Origin: Zhengitettix transpicula
Taxonomy: Eukaryota; Arthropoda; Insecta; Orthoptera; Tetrigidae
Direction of reading: 5' to 3'
DNA: 64,000 nt
Assembly (NCBI GenBank): GCA_037074705.1
Contig: CM073590.1
Location: forward strand, 208,736,746 to 208,800,745
Part shown: piece by piece, positions 49,485 to 61,255 of the stretch
Layout of the letters: every line of letters starts with the position of its first letter
Numbering within the stretch: position 1 is the stretch's first letter
Notes under the pieces: model-generated
What the model was told of the DNA's origin: nothing
Seen by the model: the letters and a program-made list of their open reading frames with translations, nothing else
The model's database searches: none
Made by a program: the position numbers and the translations under genes

Positions 49485-51239
49485 AAGGAATTCAAGCAAG
49501 TGTTTAATGAAACTATTAATAAATTAAGCCAATGGTTGTTCGACAAATGGTGGTACTGTGTAAATGCTAGTCAAAATAAGGACCAAAAAGGACAAAATAG
49601 CTGTATTATTCACAGCTTCATTAATGTAGCTGAATCTAAATATTTTGTAAATAGATAATGTAATTGTTAAAATTACAATTTTGATTATTTTGGTCCGATG
49701 TAGCAATTCTTTAAATATTGTTACATCATATTTTTCATTTAAACAAACTACTGTAAATAAGAAAGTTCCTACATGTTTTTATTTCTCACTGCCCAACATG
49801 GTGCTCTTTATTTCTACAGTGACTGTCTACTGTAAATTATTGCCTTTTGTAAATAAATTTTATAAATATAAAGTTTAAATGATTAAGATGAAATATATTT
49901 ATTTGTGTTGCTGTGTGTGTAAATATTTTTACCTTTCATATGTGAAAAACAAGGGGGACTTTAAATGTGCCATTATATAAAAGTCACTGTTGTGTACAGA
50001 TGTTACTCGAGTACATTAATTTATATTATATAGACTGACAGTAAATGGTTTGTAAAAAATTTTAATACATGTGAATGTTTTTAATTTCACAGTGTATTTT
50101 TGATACAAAATAGTTAAAAATTTTACTTGCGATTTCAGAAGTGCTTCATACATGAAACTGTAATATAGATTTTATGTCAAAGTTTATTTTTAAATTATAA
50201 ATGCAGATTACTACTTTAAGCCTCATTGTATATGAATAAATGAAGTTAGTATTATAACTGTTGTCTGATTTTATTCCTCATTTCTTTATTTCACAAAACC
50301 AAATAAATATTTTGCAATAGGATACTTACAATAAGTATTTCAGAAAAAGTTAGTAGAAATTGGCCAACAGTTGGAATACATACTTATAAACATTAAAAGT
50401 TACATAATTTAGAATACATTCCTATGTTTCTTAGCTTTGTTAGGGTCCTTTTCAGACATTGTCTAAAAATTTTATGATTAGTCGGTAACATTTGAACAGG
50501 TCCTTAAACAAAGGGAAGAAATGTTATGACATATTTTCATTGATATAATATACAATTAATGTTTATAAGAAACAATTCCATCTCTTAGCCAATTTCTATT
50601 AAATTAAAACTTAATAAAAGTCAATTTAGTGAAAAATTATACAGGTTTTGGTACTTAAATTACAAATGATAAAGTTCAAACCACGAGCATAATTATCTGG
50701 TCACTATTCATTGTCTAAAATGCACAAAGTACACTTCAACAACTGCTATCAATAATTTGAATAAAAATGGCCATCCAACATTTTTTATCATGCAATAAAA
50801 CATCTGAGTAAAAGTATAATAATTACATAAGGAACTAAATTAAATACCACATGTTCCTTCAATTGTTGTGGCTTTCATGAGGTGATTCAAAAAACACAAG
50901 AGTCATAAGAATGACACAGCACACAAACTAGGAGGCAACCTCCAAAAAAGTTTGTCAGTGTTTTTAGACACCTGACAAAAGCAACAAGGATTGCAGAAAT
51001 GTTGTTTAATTGATTTTGCTCTTATTTTTGCCTACAAATTTATCTAAGATTTTTTTGTGTATTGTCCTATAGTTAAGGCTGCATACTGCAATAATATGCC
51101 AGGTTCATTTTCTTGGTAAATGATTAGAAAGACTATACAATAATCAATTTTAAGAACTGGCTATTGTAGCTTTAAATATGTGCTGCTCTTGTAATGCTAA
51201 TGATGTTCAATTTTTTCAACTACTGTAATACATTTTAAT
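49485..51239 (+). other. Drak 3' UTR region and spacer
   Basis: Candidate polyadenylation signals AATAAA occur near 49519, 49851 and 50235. The A+T-rich sequence to about 50250 is likely 3' UTR, but the end cannot be fixed. A diverged family B core (CCTGACAAAAG ... GCAGAAATGTTG) lies at about 50971-51010. Confidence 0.45.
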
Positions 51240-51890
51240 ACAAATGGCGGTTTATAAGTTACACCAACAGAGTAAAATATATAACCTGAAAATTTCAATA
51301 AGTAAAACAAAAACCATGGCATTCTTAGGAAACAATCCAATAAGAACAAAAATTGTTATAGAAGGGAAAACACTCAGGACAGGTATCTCATTTCCAATAT
51401 TTACGATGTGAAATAACATTTGAAGAGGATAAAGGTATCACAAATAAAATTACAATTTTCAGAGGATATGTGGGACAATAAGAAGAACGTTAAAATGTAA
51501 AACCAGAAAAGAAACAAATTAAATTTTATAAGGTTATGGCAGTTCCTACAATGTTGTATGGGTCAGAATGCTTGGTAACAAAACATAAAGAGTTGAAACA
51601 ATTAGAGACAGCTGAAATTAAATTTCTTAGAGTACTGAAGGGGTGTATAAGGATGGATAAAATAAAGAGTACTTCCATAAGGGAGGAACTAAGTGTTCAG
51701 GTGATCACAGATAAGTTAAGAGGGTATAAAGAAAGGTGGAGAGAGCATGTATTACGAATGCCTAGAGACAGATTTCCAAAACAAGTCTGGAATATAAACC
51801 ATTAGGCAAAAGAAGTTTTGGAAGACCAAGGTTGATATGGTGAGGTGAAGCTGGAACGGGCTAAAAGCCTTATCCTGGAAAGCAGAAGAA
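51240..51890 (+). mobile_element. Non-LTR retrotransposon reverse transcriptase C-terminal fragment
   Basis: From about 51250 the + strand gives LKISISKTKTMAFLGNNPIR, then (frame change) a LGCEITFEEDKGI segment, then VPTMLYGSECLVTKHKELKQ, AEIKFLRVLKGC, RWREHVLRMP and, in another frame, GKRSFGRPR. These are the K-K--F-G, YLG, YGSE and H--RM blocks of a non-LTR reverse transcriptase tail. It lies between the 3' ends of Drak and MZT1 in the Drak orientation and is broken by several frameshifts. Confidence 0.78.
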
Positions 51891-53180
51891 GAAGATGGTG
51901 TACTTAATTTATTCACGTGGTCTGTTGTGGTTATATTGTGAAAATGTCTTACATGTTTTCCTATTTCTTCGTCATGCTTCTTTTTCTTCTTTACAAGAAT
52001 ACAATTTGTAGCATTTATTTGACAAGTATACAATGTAGATGGAAGAACCTTTGAGGAATTGATTTACACAGTGTAAGAGTATAACTATATACCAATTTTT
52101 TTATATTTGTACACAATAAGTCACCCTTATCAGATGAAAACTATTCAGTAATCTGACCATGGTGTGACATGGACTGTGTGTGTGTGAATTACCATAATTT
52201 AAATGTTCACACAAATGGGCATTTTCAGCCTTTAAATTTACAAATAAGATCTTCTTTGAACACAGGATAATTGTTAACATTGTAATAAATCAAACCACAA
52301 AATATATCAAATAACAGGCATAGTCAAATGTATGAAAACATAATTGTTTTAAAAATTAAGGACGTAAATTATTCCATTTTAGAGTAAAAAACCATTAAGT
52401 TTTTACCACAACAGGTGGAGCAGTGATATTTTATTATTCCAGAAAATGTTCATAGTAGTGATAATGTTGTACAAAAACAATTAAATTTCATGAAGAGAAT
52501 TGATCTAGGAAAAAATGTATCAATGATATTCAAGTATTTACATATCATAAATGTAAGCTACAACTATTGAGAAACTGACCTTTCATAAATTAAATAAATA
52601 AATCAGTGGTCACAGGAAAAGTTAAGTGTACTCTGATCATTTTTCAAGTCTGCACAATGAAGAAATTCCTACCTCAGGACTTTCCAAGTTATTCTTGGGA
52701 TCTTGTAAAATAGGACATATTATTGGTCAAAAACAATTCAGCCTTGAAAAAGTTGTGGTTTTATACTCCACAACTTAATCCATGTGACCACGGAAATAAA
52801 CATTTATTCTTGTGGTGGGGGCAGCGGGGGTTCAGTAGGTGATTTCTGCTATCCCTCAGATAGAATCAGTTTTAAAATCAATTAATCACAAATTCACACT
52901 AAGAGTTGAGGTAAATAATATGAAAAAATTACTCAAAACATTATATTTATAGAAGATTCATTAAAAATACATCAGGTAATTTTTATATTACATTTAAAGC
53001 ATACACAACCAGAGAAATTTCAGGCAAAAATTTTAGGAATGAAGCAATCATTCAATTTGTGTGAATATAATACCTTTTGATTATATATTCATATTCAATT
53101 TCTAAAATTACTACTTATCAAGTGACATGTGAATTAATATGTTCAAATGTTAACAGTGGAAAGATGAGAAGAACAAACTT
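51891..53180. other. Spacer / MZT1 3' UTR region
   Basis: A+T-rich. TTTATT at 52803-52808 is a minus-strand AATAAA, which could serve as the MZT1 polyadenylation signal. No other feature is supported. Confidence 0.4.
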
Positions 53181-53417
53181 CTAGATATTTCTCTCATGTT
53201 CACTTTCAGCAGTCTTTAATGCATTTTGCTCTCTCCTGATATCAATTATTACTTGTGCTAGAGCTTCAGGATTTACACCATATTCTATAAGCCTAACACA
53301 CAACATTAAAAGTTCAGGATCAAGTCCAGTGTTAAGAAGTTCAGAAATTTCAATCAAGATTTGGCAAGCCTCTCGAGCTTCCAGTTGTCTGAGATTATCG
53401 TGTTCCACTTGCGACAT
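53181..53417 (-). CDS. MZT1: Mitotic-spindle organizing protein 1 (MOZART1)
   Basis: A 78-residue protein in a single exon. It shares the MOZART1 pattern: EISELLNTGLDPELLMLCVR, then LIEYGVNPEALAQVI, almost the whole of this small helical family (human protein about 82 aa). MZT1 binds the N-terminal domains of gamma-tubulin complex proteins, helps stabilise the gamma-tubulin ring complex and is needed for microtubule nucleation at centrosomes and spindles. I start it at the ATG at 53417-53415 (MSQVEHDNL); the frame is open two codons further, to a TTG, but not from an ATG. A TTTGTCTGCTTCAG acceptor ends seven bases before the ATG, so the 5' UTR is probably spliced from an exon at higher coordinates that I could not place. 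It converges with Drak and diverges from securin. Confidence 0.93.
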   Translation of the reverse strand: MSQVEHDNLRQLEAREACQILIEISELLNTGLDPELLMLCVRLIEYGVNPEALAQVIIDIRREQNALKTAESEHERNI

Positions 53418-53900
53418 TGTCAATCTGAAGCAGACAAAAGAATTAAATAAATAAATTTTATTTTTTAATACTGAAACTCAATTAATGTAATGAAAATTAA
53501 TAATAATAATACAGTTAAGTACTTTAGACACATTAGATAATTAGTGCAATTTAAACTATTTTTAATGATTATAGTAAACCAATTAATTAACAGCTTTTTT
53601 CTACATTTAGTAGATAGCTTGAAATCCAATGGAAACTGCAATTGACTGATCGACTATAGTCACCTCTTATAGTATTATTTCAATTTATTGGATGTTTTTG
53701 TTCTTTAGCACAACAGTAACAGTTTTTGGTTCTAAAACATCTAAATACTGCTGCATTGACTCACAATATGAAATCCAGAGTGATTTTGTGTTCTGTGTAT
53801 TAAACCTTTGCGGTCTTATGTTCCGTATGGCGCGACAACAAACAACAAGAAATGAAATGAAAAACACTAAGAGGACCAGAAACGGTTAATATCTGGGAAT
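53418..53900. other. MZT1 upstream region, 5' UTR intron expected
   Basis: Reading on the minus strand, the acceptor CTGCTTCAG ends at 53425. The upstream non-coding exon and promoter must lie at higher coordinates. Nothing in this stretch lets me place them. Confidence 0.35.
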
Positions 53901-54260
53901 TGACCTATTAACAACTGTAAAAGACTCACTTTTGAAAAAAATACGTGTAAACAAATGCACATTAAAAGTGAACAGAGACATAGGACTAATTGTGAGGAAC
54001 TCTATATAATTGTTTATAAATACATCCACCCTATAATTTTTATATTTATCTTTATTAAGGCCAATATTAGAGCTTCAATAACCTGGAATACAGTTTAAAA
54101 TGAACAAATTAGAGAAAATTCATAAATAAGTTATAATAATTCTGTATTACATTAAAACAGCACATTACAGCTAAGACATACCATATGACACTTTTGGAAA
54201 GATGCAAAAAAAAAAAAACTTTCCACCAGATGAAAAACATGACAAGTGTACGATTGCCCA
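53900..54260 (+). mobile_element. Probable jockey/CR1-like reverse transcriptase remnant
   Basis: Degenerate + strand reading gives LKVNRDIGLIVRNS, then (stop) LFINTSTL, FLYLSLLRPILE, and later TWNTV in another frame. The order K---RD-GLI-RN ... LY-SL-RPILEY--W resembles the thumb of jockey/CR1-type reverse transcriptases. Many stops. The call is weaker than for the other fragments. Confidence 0.45.
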
Positions 54261-55905
54261 GGATAAAAGGTAGCCAGTAAATGTGTTCAGAAAACTATTG
54301 ATATTTATAATAATTTTTTTGTTACTTAATTGTAGTTATTCAAAGCTATTGATAAATAATGTAGTGTAACTGTCTCAAAATAGATTTCCTCTGCAATATT
54401 GGTCATCAACAATCTTTATCGGTGTTTTAACGTCAACTTATAAATATTTTCCATTACACTTTTATTAGTTTCCTTTAAAACTGTCTGTTACAATTACTAA
54501 GTTCAAATTTCCAAAAAATTAATTAAGTACTAAACCATGGATTAAATTCTCATTATATATAGCTTGTTTTAATAATGTACAAAATCAGTTTTCATGAAGT
54601 TAGATTTTGTACAATGACAATTTAAAAAAATAAACTTTTAATGTAATTTCAAGTTAATTAACATGTTTAATATATTGAAAATAACCTCTATAATTATTGA
54701 CCAAATATTAACAATAATTATATTTTTTTATATCAACGTTTGTAAAATTTTGTTTTATTCTTTCCCACGTGATTTAAAGTTGAATGTGAGCCTATGTGCT
54801 GCTATAAAATATAATTCTCTCACTGGTACAAACAATTCATTTCGTAGCTTTATTTTTTGGTTTTAATGACAGAGTATACTACATATAAATTCGCAAATAT
54901 TGGTACATACTGTTTCAACATTTTTAATTTAGTTTCACAGAGAAAATAGCTGTCAAAATTTAATTTGAGTGCATGTAATCATAATAATAAAAATTTCAAA
55001 CATGTTGAGGTAATTCAAAACCTTGATACATGTATAGCATTAAAGCATTTTGTCGTCCTTACTTCCTCCTGAGCAATCAAACATTGTTTGAGATTTTGTT
55101 TACCTATTATTAATGCCTATATCATTCCCATCACGTACTAAAGAACAGTCAAATATAATACAAAAACACTATTTGACAATTAAATCATTGTACACTGCAG
55201 CCAACCTGTGGAAGACGAAGGTATTTAACAAAATTTTCTACATGGATGATTCAAGTACGATCGGTGGTCCCCCCTACTAAGGTACCTTATCATAGGTTAT
55301 CATCTATGAACAGCGTTAGAAACAAGTAATAAATATTTTTTATTTTCCACAGTTTAAAAGATATATATATATGAAGCATCAGTTAGACGAGATCTGAAAA
55401 TGCTATTTCTCCAAATCATTAACAGACGGCAATTAAGAAATTATTACAGTTCAAATAATATAGAGTACCTTGATTGTGAATGAGTGTTACGAATGGAATC
55501 TTTATTACAGAATTAATTCGAACGTCTTATTTTGAGGAATTTATTTATAAAACTGTATAAAAGATTGACATTAACTGTATATCCACCTCGTAGGCCATGA
55601 AATAACATACATTTCATTTTTCATCGCAAAATCTTTTAAATGTTTCCTATTTTCAGATACAGGTTTCACAAACTTTTTTTTTATATATATGTTTCAGTCT
55701 TTGATCAGGTTTCACAAACTTTTAACAAATGCCAAGGTTTGCTGAAGCAGTTGGCGGCCCTTGTAACTTGCACGCAATTGGTTGCCTATATTTAAAGATC
55801 AGCTTTGGTATCAATTTGAATCTTACAGAAAGGAGAGAACTACCAGTATTCGAAATCGAACTTGGTGGTAATATTGAAGAATTATATAGAGCTTGAAAGT
55901 GAACG
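54261..55905. other. Spacer between MZT1 and securin; securin upstream region
   Basis: Strongly A+T-rich with no supported gene. The last few hundred bases should contain the securin promoter and 5' UTR. A TGA at 55900-55902 closes the securin frame just before its ATG. Confidence 0.45.
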
Positions 55906-55993
55906 ATGCAGAATTTATATGACTTATTTGGACAGCGTGATGGTGTCGTTACCGGTAACAAAAACACGGTAACTTCATTTAAGCACGTACAAG
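55906..55993 (+). CDS. Securin-like, exon 1
   Basis: ATG at 55906, donor CAAG|GTAAAT. Encodes residues 1-29 (MQNLYDLFGQRDG ... FKHVQ) plus one base of codon 30. Confidence 0.7.
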
Positions 55994-57179
55994 GTAAATT
56001 GGACCAAATTCAAAAATACATTCAGGAATTCAATCCAATTTCATCGTTTTTGGTCAGCGACTTTTATAAAATTTATGGTTTATGCCTTTTCAAGGACTAA
56101 AATTCAATTGTAGTTGTAAGATTATTTTACTGAACTTTCTGCTGCATTTCAAATGTACATGTAAATTGATTGATACTTAAATATTTTAAAATAATAGCGC
56201 TGTTGTTAACTTTGTTCCGGACTTGCAAACTATTTTCTTGATTCTTTTGGGAATTGATGCGTTCCAAAAATAGTTTAAAATCATTAAATTTACTTGATCT
56301 ATTTGTGTCAATTACATTAAGGATTTTCAAGAGTTAAGCAAATTTAATTTAATAGTTTTTTAACATGTCTTTTAAAATAACATTAGGACTTCTGTATTCA
56401 CTAACTTTCTTAACATTGAGGCTAATTTGTCAGAGGATTATGAATGTTTATTCAGATTACTAATGGTGTATATTGTACTAATGATATTAATTGTTCTTAA
56501 TCAGATAATCCAATTGATAAATGGGTATTGTAAACATGAACTTAAATGGTATTTTATAGCAATTGTAAAAATTTCAGATGCTGGGGTTTTAAAACAAAAG
56601 AGTAACACTATTGGTGGCAAAAAGAAAGCTCTAGGAGATGTTGGAAATAAAATAAATGGAAATAAAAACATTTCATCAAATCAAAAACAGAAAACAATTT
56701 CATGCAGCTTACCAGAAGTGACACCAAAATTTAAAACACTTAATGTAAATGAACTTAAAGTTAAGCAAAATACAAATGCAAAGAAAATTCAAAATACACC
56801 TTTTAAATCCACACCGTCCATAAAGCCTACAGAAAGAGTTCCTCAATCACTGAAAAGTAAGATAGATGTTTATGTTGAAGAACTTGATGATATAACTCCA
56901 AATGTTGAGTCTAATGAAAAAATTTCAAATGATATTGACCATTGTGAGGAAAATGAAATTTTTTTCCCAGATTATGACAGCTTTGAGGAAGATGGTAAGT
57001 TATTTTTATTATCTGAACATTGTAAGCCACTTTAGTGCATAATTAGATATAATTTTAATTGTTATTTATTCAAACTAATCTATTTCAGTGACATTAAATT
57101 ATTCTCAAATGGTCTGTAAAATAGATACCTTATTTGAAATTTACGAAATGTGAATCACTTTAGCCATGATTTTTCTACT

Positions 57180-57248
<69 letters not shown>

Positions 57249-58160
57249 CATACCGTAATACATATAAATAAATTTCAGTTTTCTGTATAAAATTTGCTTC
57301 ATATAAAAATAATTGGATGATTTTTCTTTAGATGTTTTGGGGACAAGAGTATTTATAATATACTTGTTCACCTAGCGTACAATGGTTAACATGAAAACTT
57401 TGATTCAGCTATTCTATATCTTCGTCAATAAACTTCTAAACTGAATGAAAAATTGTAATTATTTATTTTCTCTTCCCATTGTTCAAATAAACTTCAATTT
57501 ACTCTATTGTTAAATTTTGTATACAAAATCTAGACAACAAAAGCACCACCATAATATCAAAGCTTTCTTCGTAAATTGGTGAACTAGAAAATGAATTATA
57601 AAATTACACACTTCATTTAGTAGACAGTACGGAAGAAGGGGAAGGTCATGTCCTTTGATTTCATAGACAAATTCTGGATTGAAAGACAGGTTGACATGGC
57701 ACATATTTTTTTACATACGTGGCAACAATTCTCATTACTAAGCTGCTTATTGCTTTCAATTAAATGGTAATGTGAAAAAGATACAAATTTCAGCATTATG
57801 TTACATCCGTTTTGGTTTTCATGTTATAGATGATGAATGTCAAGGACCTTGGCTTCCTAAAAGACTTTTTCACAATAAAGAAGAAATATTTAATTTATGC
57901 TCTGTTGTACCAGTTGACACGGATGAATATTGTTCTCTTCCTGACACCATAAATGAGTCTTTTGACCTTGAATTAAGTAAGTTGGTTTCTATGGAGATCA
58001 GTTTTATAATGAAAAATTTTAATCCAGTACATTGTTCAATTTTTTATTTGTTCATGCTATTGAAAATGTTGCTGTAATTATTTCAGACCTTCCACAACTA
58101 GTGAATGAATTAGATCCATTTGACTTGCCATTACCCATGGATGTGCCACTACTCTGGTGA
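55906..58160 (+). CDS. Securin-like separase inhibitor, whole gene, 4 exons
   Basis: Join 55906-55993, 56578-56994, 57830-57976 and 58087-58160: 726 nt, 241 aa, all GT-AG with phases 1, 1 and 1. The start is the first ATG after an in-frame TGA (55900-55902). Securin features: KKALGDVGN (residues 45-53), which parallels the RKALG-V D-box region of vertebrate securin; a Lys-rich, low-complexity middle; and E-N-E-I-F-F-P (154-160), with the E-x-E-x-F-F-P spacing of the separase pseudosubstrate segment. An acidic run (SFEEDDDE) and an Asp/Leu/Pro-rich end (DPFDLPLPMDVPLLW) follow. Securin holds separase inactive until APC/C-driven destruction at anaphase. Oddities: no canonical RxxL Arg in the D-box-like site and no obvious KEN box. 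Insect securins are poorly conserved, so the call rests on motifs and layout. Confidence 0.78.
56578..56994 (+). CDS. Securin-like, exon 2
   Basis: Acceptor AAAATTTCAG|ATGC; donor GATG|GTAAGT. Encodes residues 30-168 with the KKALGDVGN site and the pseudosubstrate-like E-x-E-x-F-F-P. The frame is also open upstream of the acceptor, but that part is intron-like and hydrophobic. Confidence 0.82.
57180..57250. repeat. (TA)n microsatellite in securin intron 2
   Basis: About 70 bases of TA/AT dinucleotides with two CA interruptions. Confidence 0.95.
57830..57976 (+). CDS. Securin-like, exon 3
   Basis: Acceptor TTTTCATGTTATAG|ATGA; donor TTAA|GTAAGT. Encodes DDECQGPWLPKRLF, a hydrophilic middle and a SFDLEL segment. 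Confidence 0.8.
58087..58160 (+). CDS. Securin-like, exon 4
   Basis: Acceptor TTATTTCAG|ACCT. Encodes NLPQLVNELDPFDLPLPM and then DVPLLW before a TGA at 58158-58160. An AATAAA near 58288 may be the polyadenylation signal. Confidence 0.8.
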
Positions 58161-59559
58161 AACATTTTGACATTTGACTGCAGTAAAATAACTGTACTAT
58201 TAAAATTGTAAATATTAAACACGATTGTTATTTATGTAATATAATATTTTAAGATTGATTGTAAATTCTTAAATTATTGCCATATAAAATAAATACTTAA
58301 CATTAATTTGACGGTTTCCAGTAGTTCTGTATTCTAAATCCCTGTTTAAACTAAAAGGTGCTTAATTACACTTTAAGAATGTAAGACATTGCAGAAGACC
58401 AAGATTAGGCTTCAGATATTTCTAGGAATGAATTAAAAGTATGCTTTAATAAGATTACTTGGAATAAATATTAACTCTTGAAGTATGAGAATGTGTTCAT
58501 AATTACGTACTCGAGAGTTGTCTTTTACGTTCCAATTTAGTGGTTTTTAGCTTTTATTGATGATGATGTGGCATTTGTATGTTGATTAAACCATTTGTGC
58601 ATATGTTTCACACAAATGTCTTCATTTCTCTGCTAGCATACTACCATATCCTATGCTTGTGTGTGTCCTGACTTGTTAATCTCATGATTATATTACAAGA
58701 TTGATGTGCTTCTAAAGGTAGGTGATATAAACATATCGATAGATATCTCGTTTCAGTTATAATTGGTACGGAAGCCAGACCCTGTATTTTCAATGTTATT
58801 AATTTTTTCTATCATATTGAGTATTTTTTGGGACCTGGTAATGAATATTTTGGAACTTTAAGCAATAAAAAAATTCAATATCACTGACGAAACTTTTGTC
58901 ACAAAAGTTATTAACATCCAGTCTTTTTCAACTACTATATTCACCTGATAAAGAACCCAAAAAATTAGGGGCAACAGTGTTCTTACCGTTTCAGTGGATT
59001 ACAAAGCTTAACTGAAATAAAATGACATATTCACACACTGTTTTAAACATTACTTAAAATTTAAAGACCATTGAAGAGAGTGAAGCAAAAAATATTTTTT
59101 CACAATCTCATGGAGGTTTCTTTATACATTTTACTGTAAATCTGCAAACAATATTGCCAAGATAGTACCGTTTAATTTTTTCTACTATTCAAAGCGAAAA
59201 ACTAAACCTTAAATGGTTTTTTTCCAAAGACAATTTTCTCATGGATATTCAAATGTCAGTTTGAGAGATGCATTTAAAAGTAGTACTCCAAACAAGAGGC
59301 ATAACACAACTACAGTTGTTGAGAATTACATTGAAGAAGCTATAAGAAATTGTGAATTACATAAAGGTGTTAGGTCTTGTCAACAAGAAATACTAATAAT
59401 CACAAAGCAATGTAGGAGTTCACTGTGTTCCAAGTTGTATGAAGATCCTCAGCAATAATCTCATTCAAATAGACAAAATCATAACTATAAACAAACAAAT
59501 TGTGCAAACCAGCAAAATTCTGCAAGATCTATTAAGGCTTTATTTATCAAAGTGAAGGA
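58161..59559. other. Securin 3' UTR and spacer
   Basis: A+T-rich. The open frame at 59213-59458 may belong to the degraded retroelement that follows, but I cannot assign it to a domain. Confidence 0.4.
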
Positions 59560-60070
59560 GTATTTCAAAAGAGGTCAACATATATGCATACACTGATATG
59601 GTTTTGGTTTCCAAATCAAACCAATCTCCAAACATCTTGCATAGAAACTGTTAGTTCATTGGCAGGGAAAAATCACAAAGGATAAAATCCTCTTCAATAA
59701 TGAACCTATAAATAGTGTATCAAACTTTAAATACCATACGATCACATTATTAACATGTGGAAATGTGTTCATATTACATGTAAAGAAGAGTGTTATAGCC
59801 ATCAATATCGCAGTAAATAGCATTCAAAATCTGCTATCTCTTAACTTTTAAAGATGAAGATTCTGCCTATAGTTGCATATGAAATGGAAATCATATGGGA
59901 ACATCTTGCGTAGAAATATGGAAGACATTGAGATGATAAAGAATAACTTCCTAAAAAGATGTATTTGTCTGTCAAAGAATACAACCTATATCTATGAAAG
60001 AAGAGTTCTTCATTGAAGATTTACAATACTACTACCATCGTCAAAGCATATAATATCCTCTTTCAAGACA
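59560..60070 (+). mobile_element. Highly degraded reverse transcriptase remnant
   Basis: A + strand reading gives YAYTDMVLVSKS (compare YADDM-L-S), then NSVSNFKYHTIT, IVAYEMEI and RRVLH- and H-SI-like blocks in several frames. The order fits a non-LTR reverse transcriptase after its catalytic YADD, with many stops and the second catalytic Asp lost. Confidence 0.5.
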
Positions 60071-61255
60071 AGAGAAAGAATATAACGCCTTAATTCTTCT
60101 GAACATGTGCCATGTTGAATATTAAATAGATACACAGTTAATGCATTAAATAGCCTCATTTGTACCCAACAGGTTTCACCATTGTATGTGCAAATTGTAA
60201 AAACACATTACACAGAAGTGATAGAGAGGTGGCATAAGCAGCTAAATCAAAATACATTTTTTGTTCCAAATAAAGCTATGTTGGAAGTTCAATAAACAAA
60301 ACAAAACTTTGAAACCTGTCATTAATTTCTATTGAATCTACATTGGTTGCCTCTCTAAACTACTCATCTGTAATTAACGAATTTGCTGAAGGTAATTAAT
60401 TGTTGTAGTTGAATACATTTTCCAAAGTAAATTGTGTTCAATTTAAAAATAGTATTTTTACATTTTATGCAGTATTTTTGTTGAATCACTATCGAAGGAA
60501 AAACGGTTTAAAACCCGCGAAATTTTTTTTTGAAAGAAGTTCCGTACAGCAAATCTTACCCAGAAAAACATATAAGGTGCGGATTTTCGTGCTGAAAATA
60601 TCAAGAGCACGGTTATGTGAAAACTTTTTACGAAGTGAATGAAGACTGCAAACTTTGTAATAACCATTGTGGCAGATACAATAAAGCTATTTGTGCGAAA
60701 AGACTTGTTCCTCTGGCAAAATTATACACAGAAGGGTAATACAAAAACTACATTATTAATGCATAAAAAGTGAAATAAATTTTCTTTAATACATAAAAAA
60801 CTTCTTACTTGAATACAAAATATTTGGTAAACAACTGGAGTTTACAGTTCTAAGGGATACATACCATCTAAAATCCTATCCCGCGACCAGCATTTGTCGA
60901 TACTACAGCATGCGTTATGTTTATAATTCAGTATTATGAATATTAATTAATAGTCCCAAATTAAAGGTTGAATCTCAAATTTTTTTAATAAGAAAAACAT
61001 GGAATTATATATATTAATTCGTGCCCGGCCGGCACGCAGTTCAGATCTTTCTTCCTGGTGAAGGAGGCTCAGCCCCTCGAAAATTTGAACTTCCACCTAT
61101 GTCAGACTGATTTCACATCGCATCGCTGTCTCTCTTTTCCATCAAAATATGTTATTTAATTTGACCTCGTCACATTTTCCTTAAGTATATATGTGTGTAT
61201 GTATATGTATTCTGACTATTGAGACAACTTATAAATAAACAAAAGCCAACTATAA
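60071..61255. other. Intergenic, nothing recognised
   Basis: No gene or repeat supported. The open frames at 60409-60667 on both strands are shadows of the same short stretch and have no known homologue. Confidence 0.45.

Noticed and set aside
56427..56577. Open extension upstream of securin exon 2
   Set aside because: It is hydrophobic and A+T-rich and precedes a good acceptor; exon 1 at 55906 joins in frame and explains the N-terminus better.
59213..59458. 81-codon + strand frame
   Set aside because: Starts at a plausible codon but lacks a domain and lies next to a degraded retroelement; not called as a gene.
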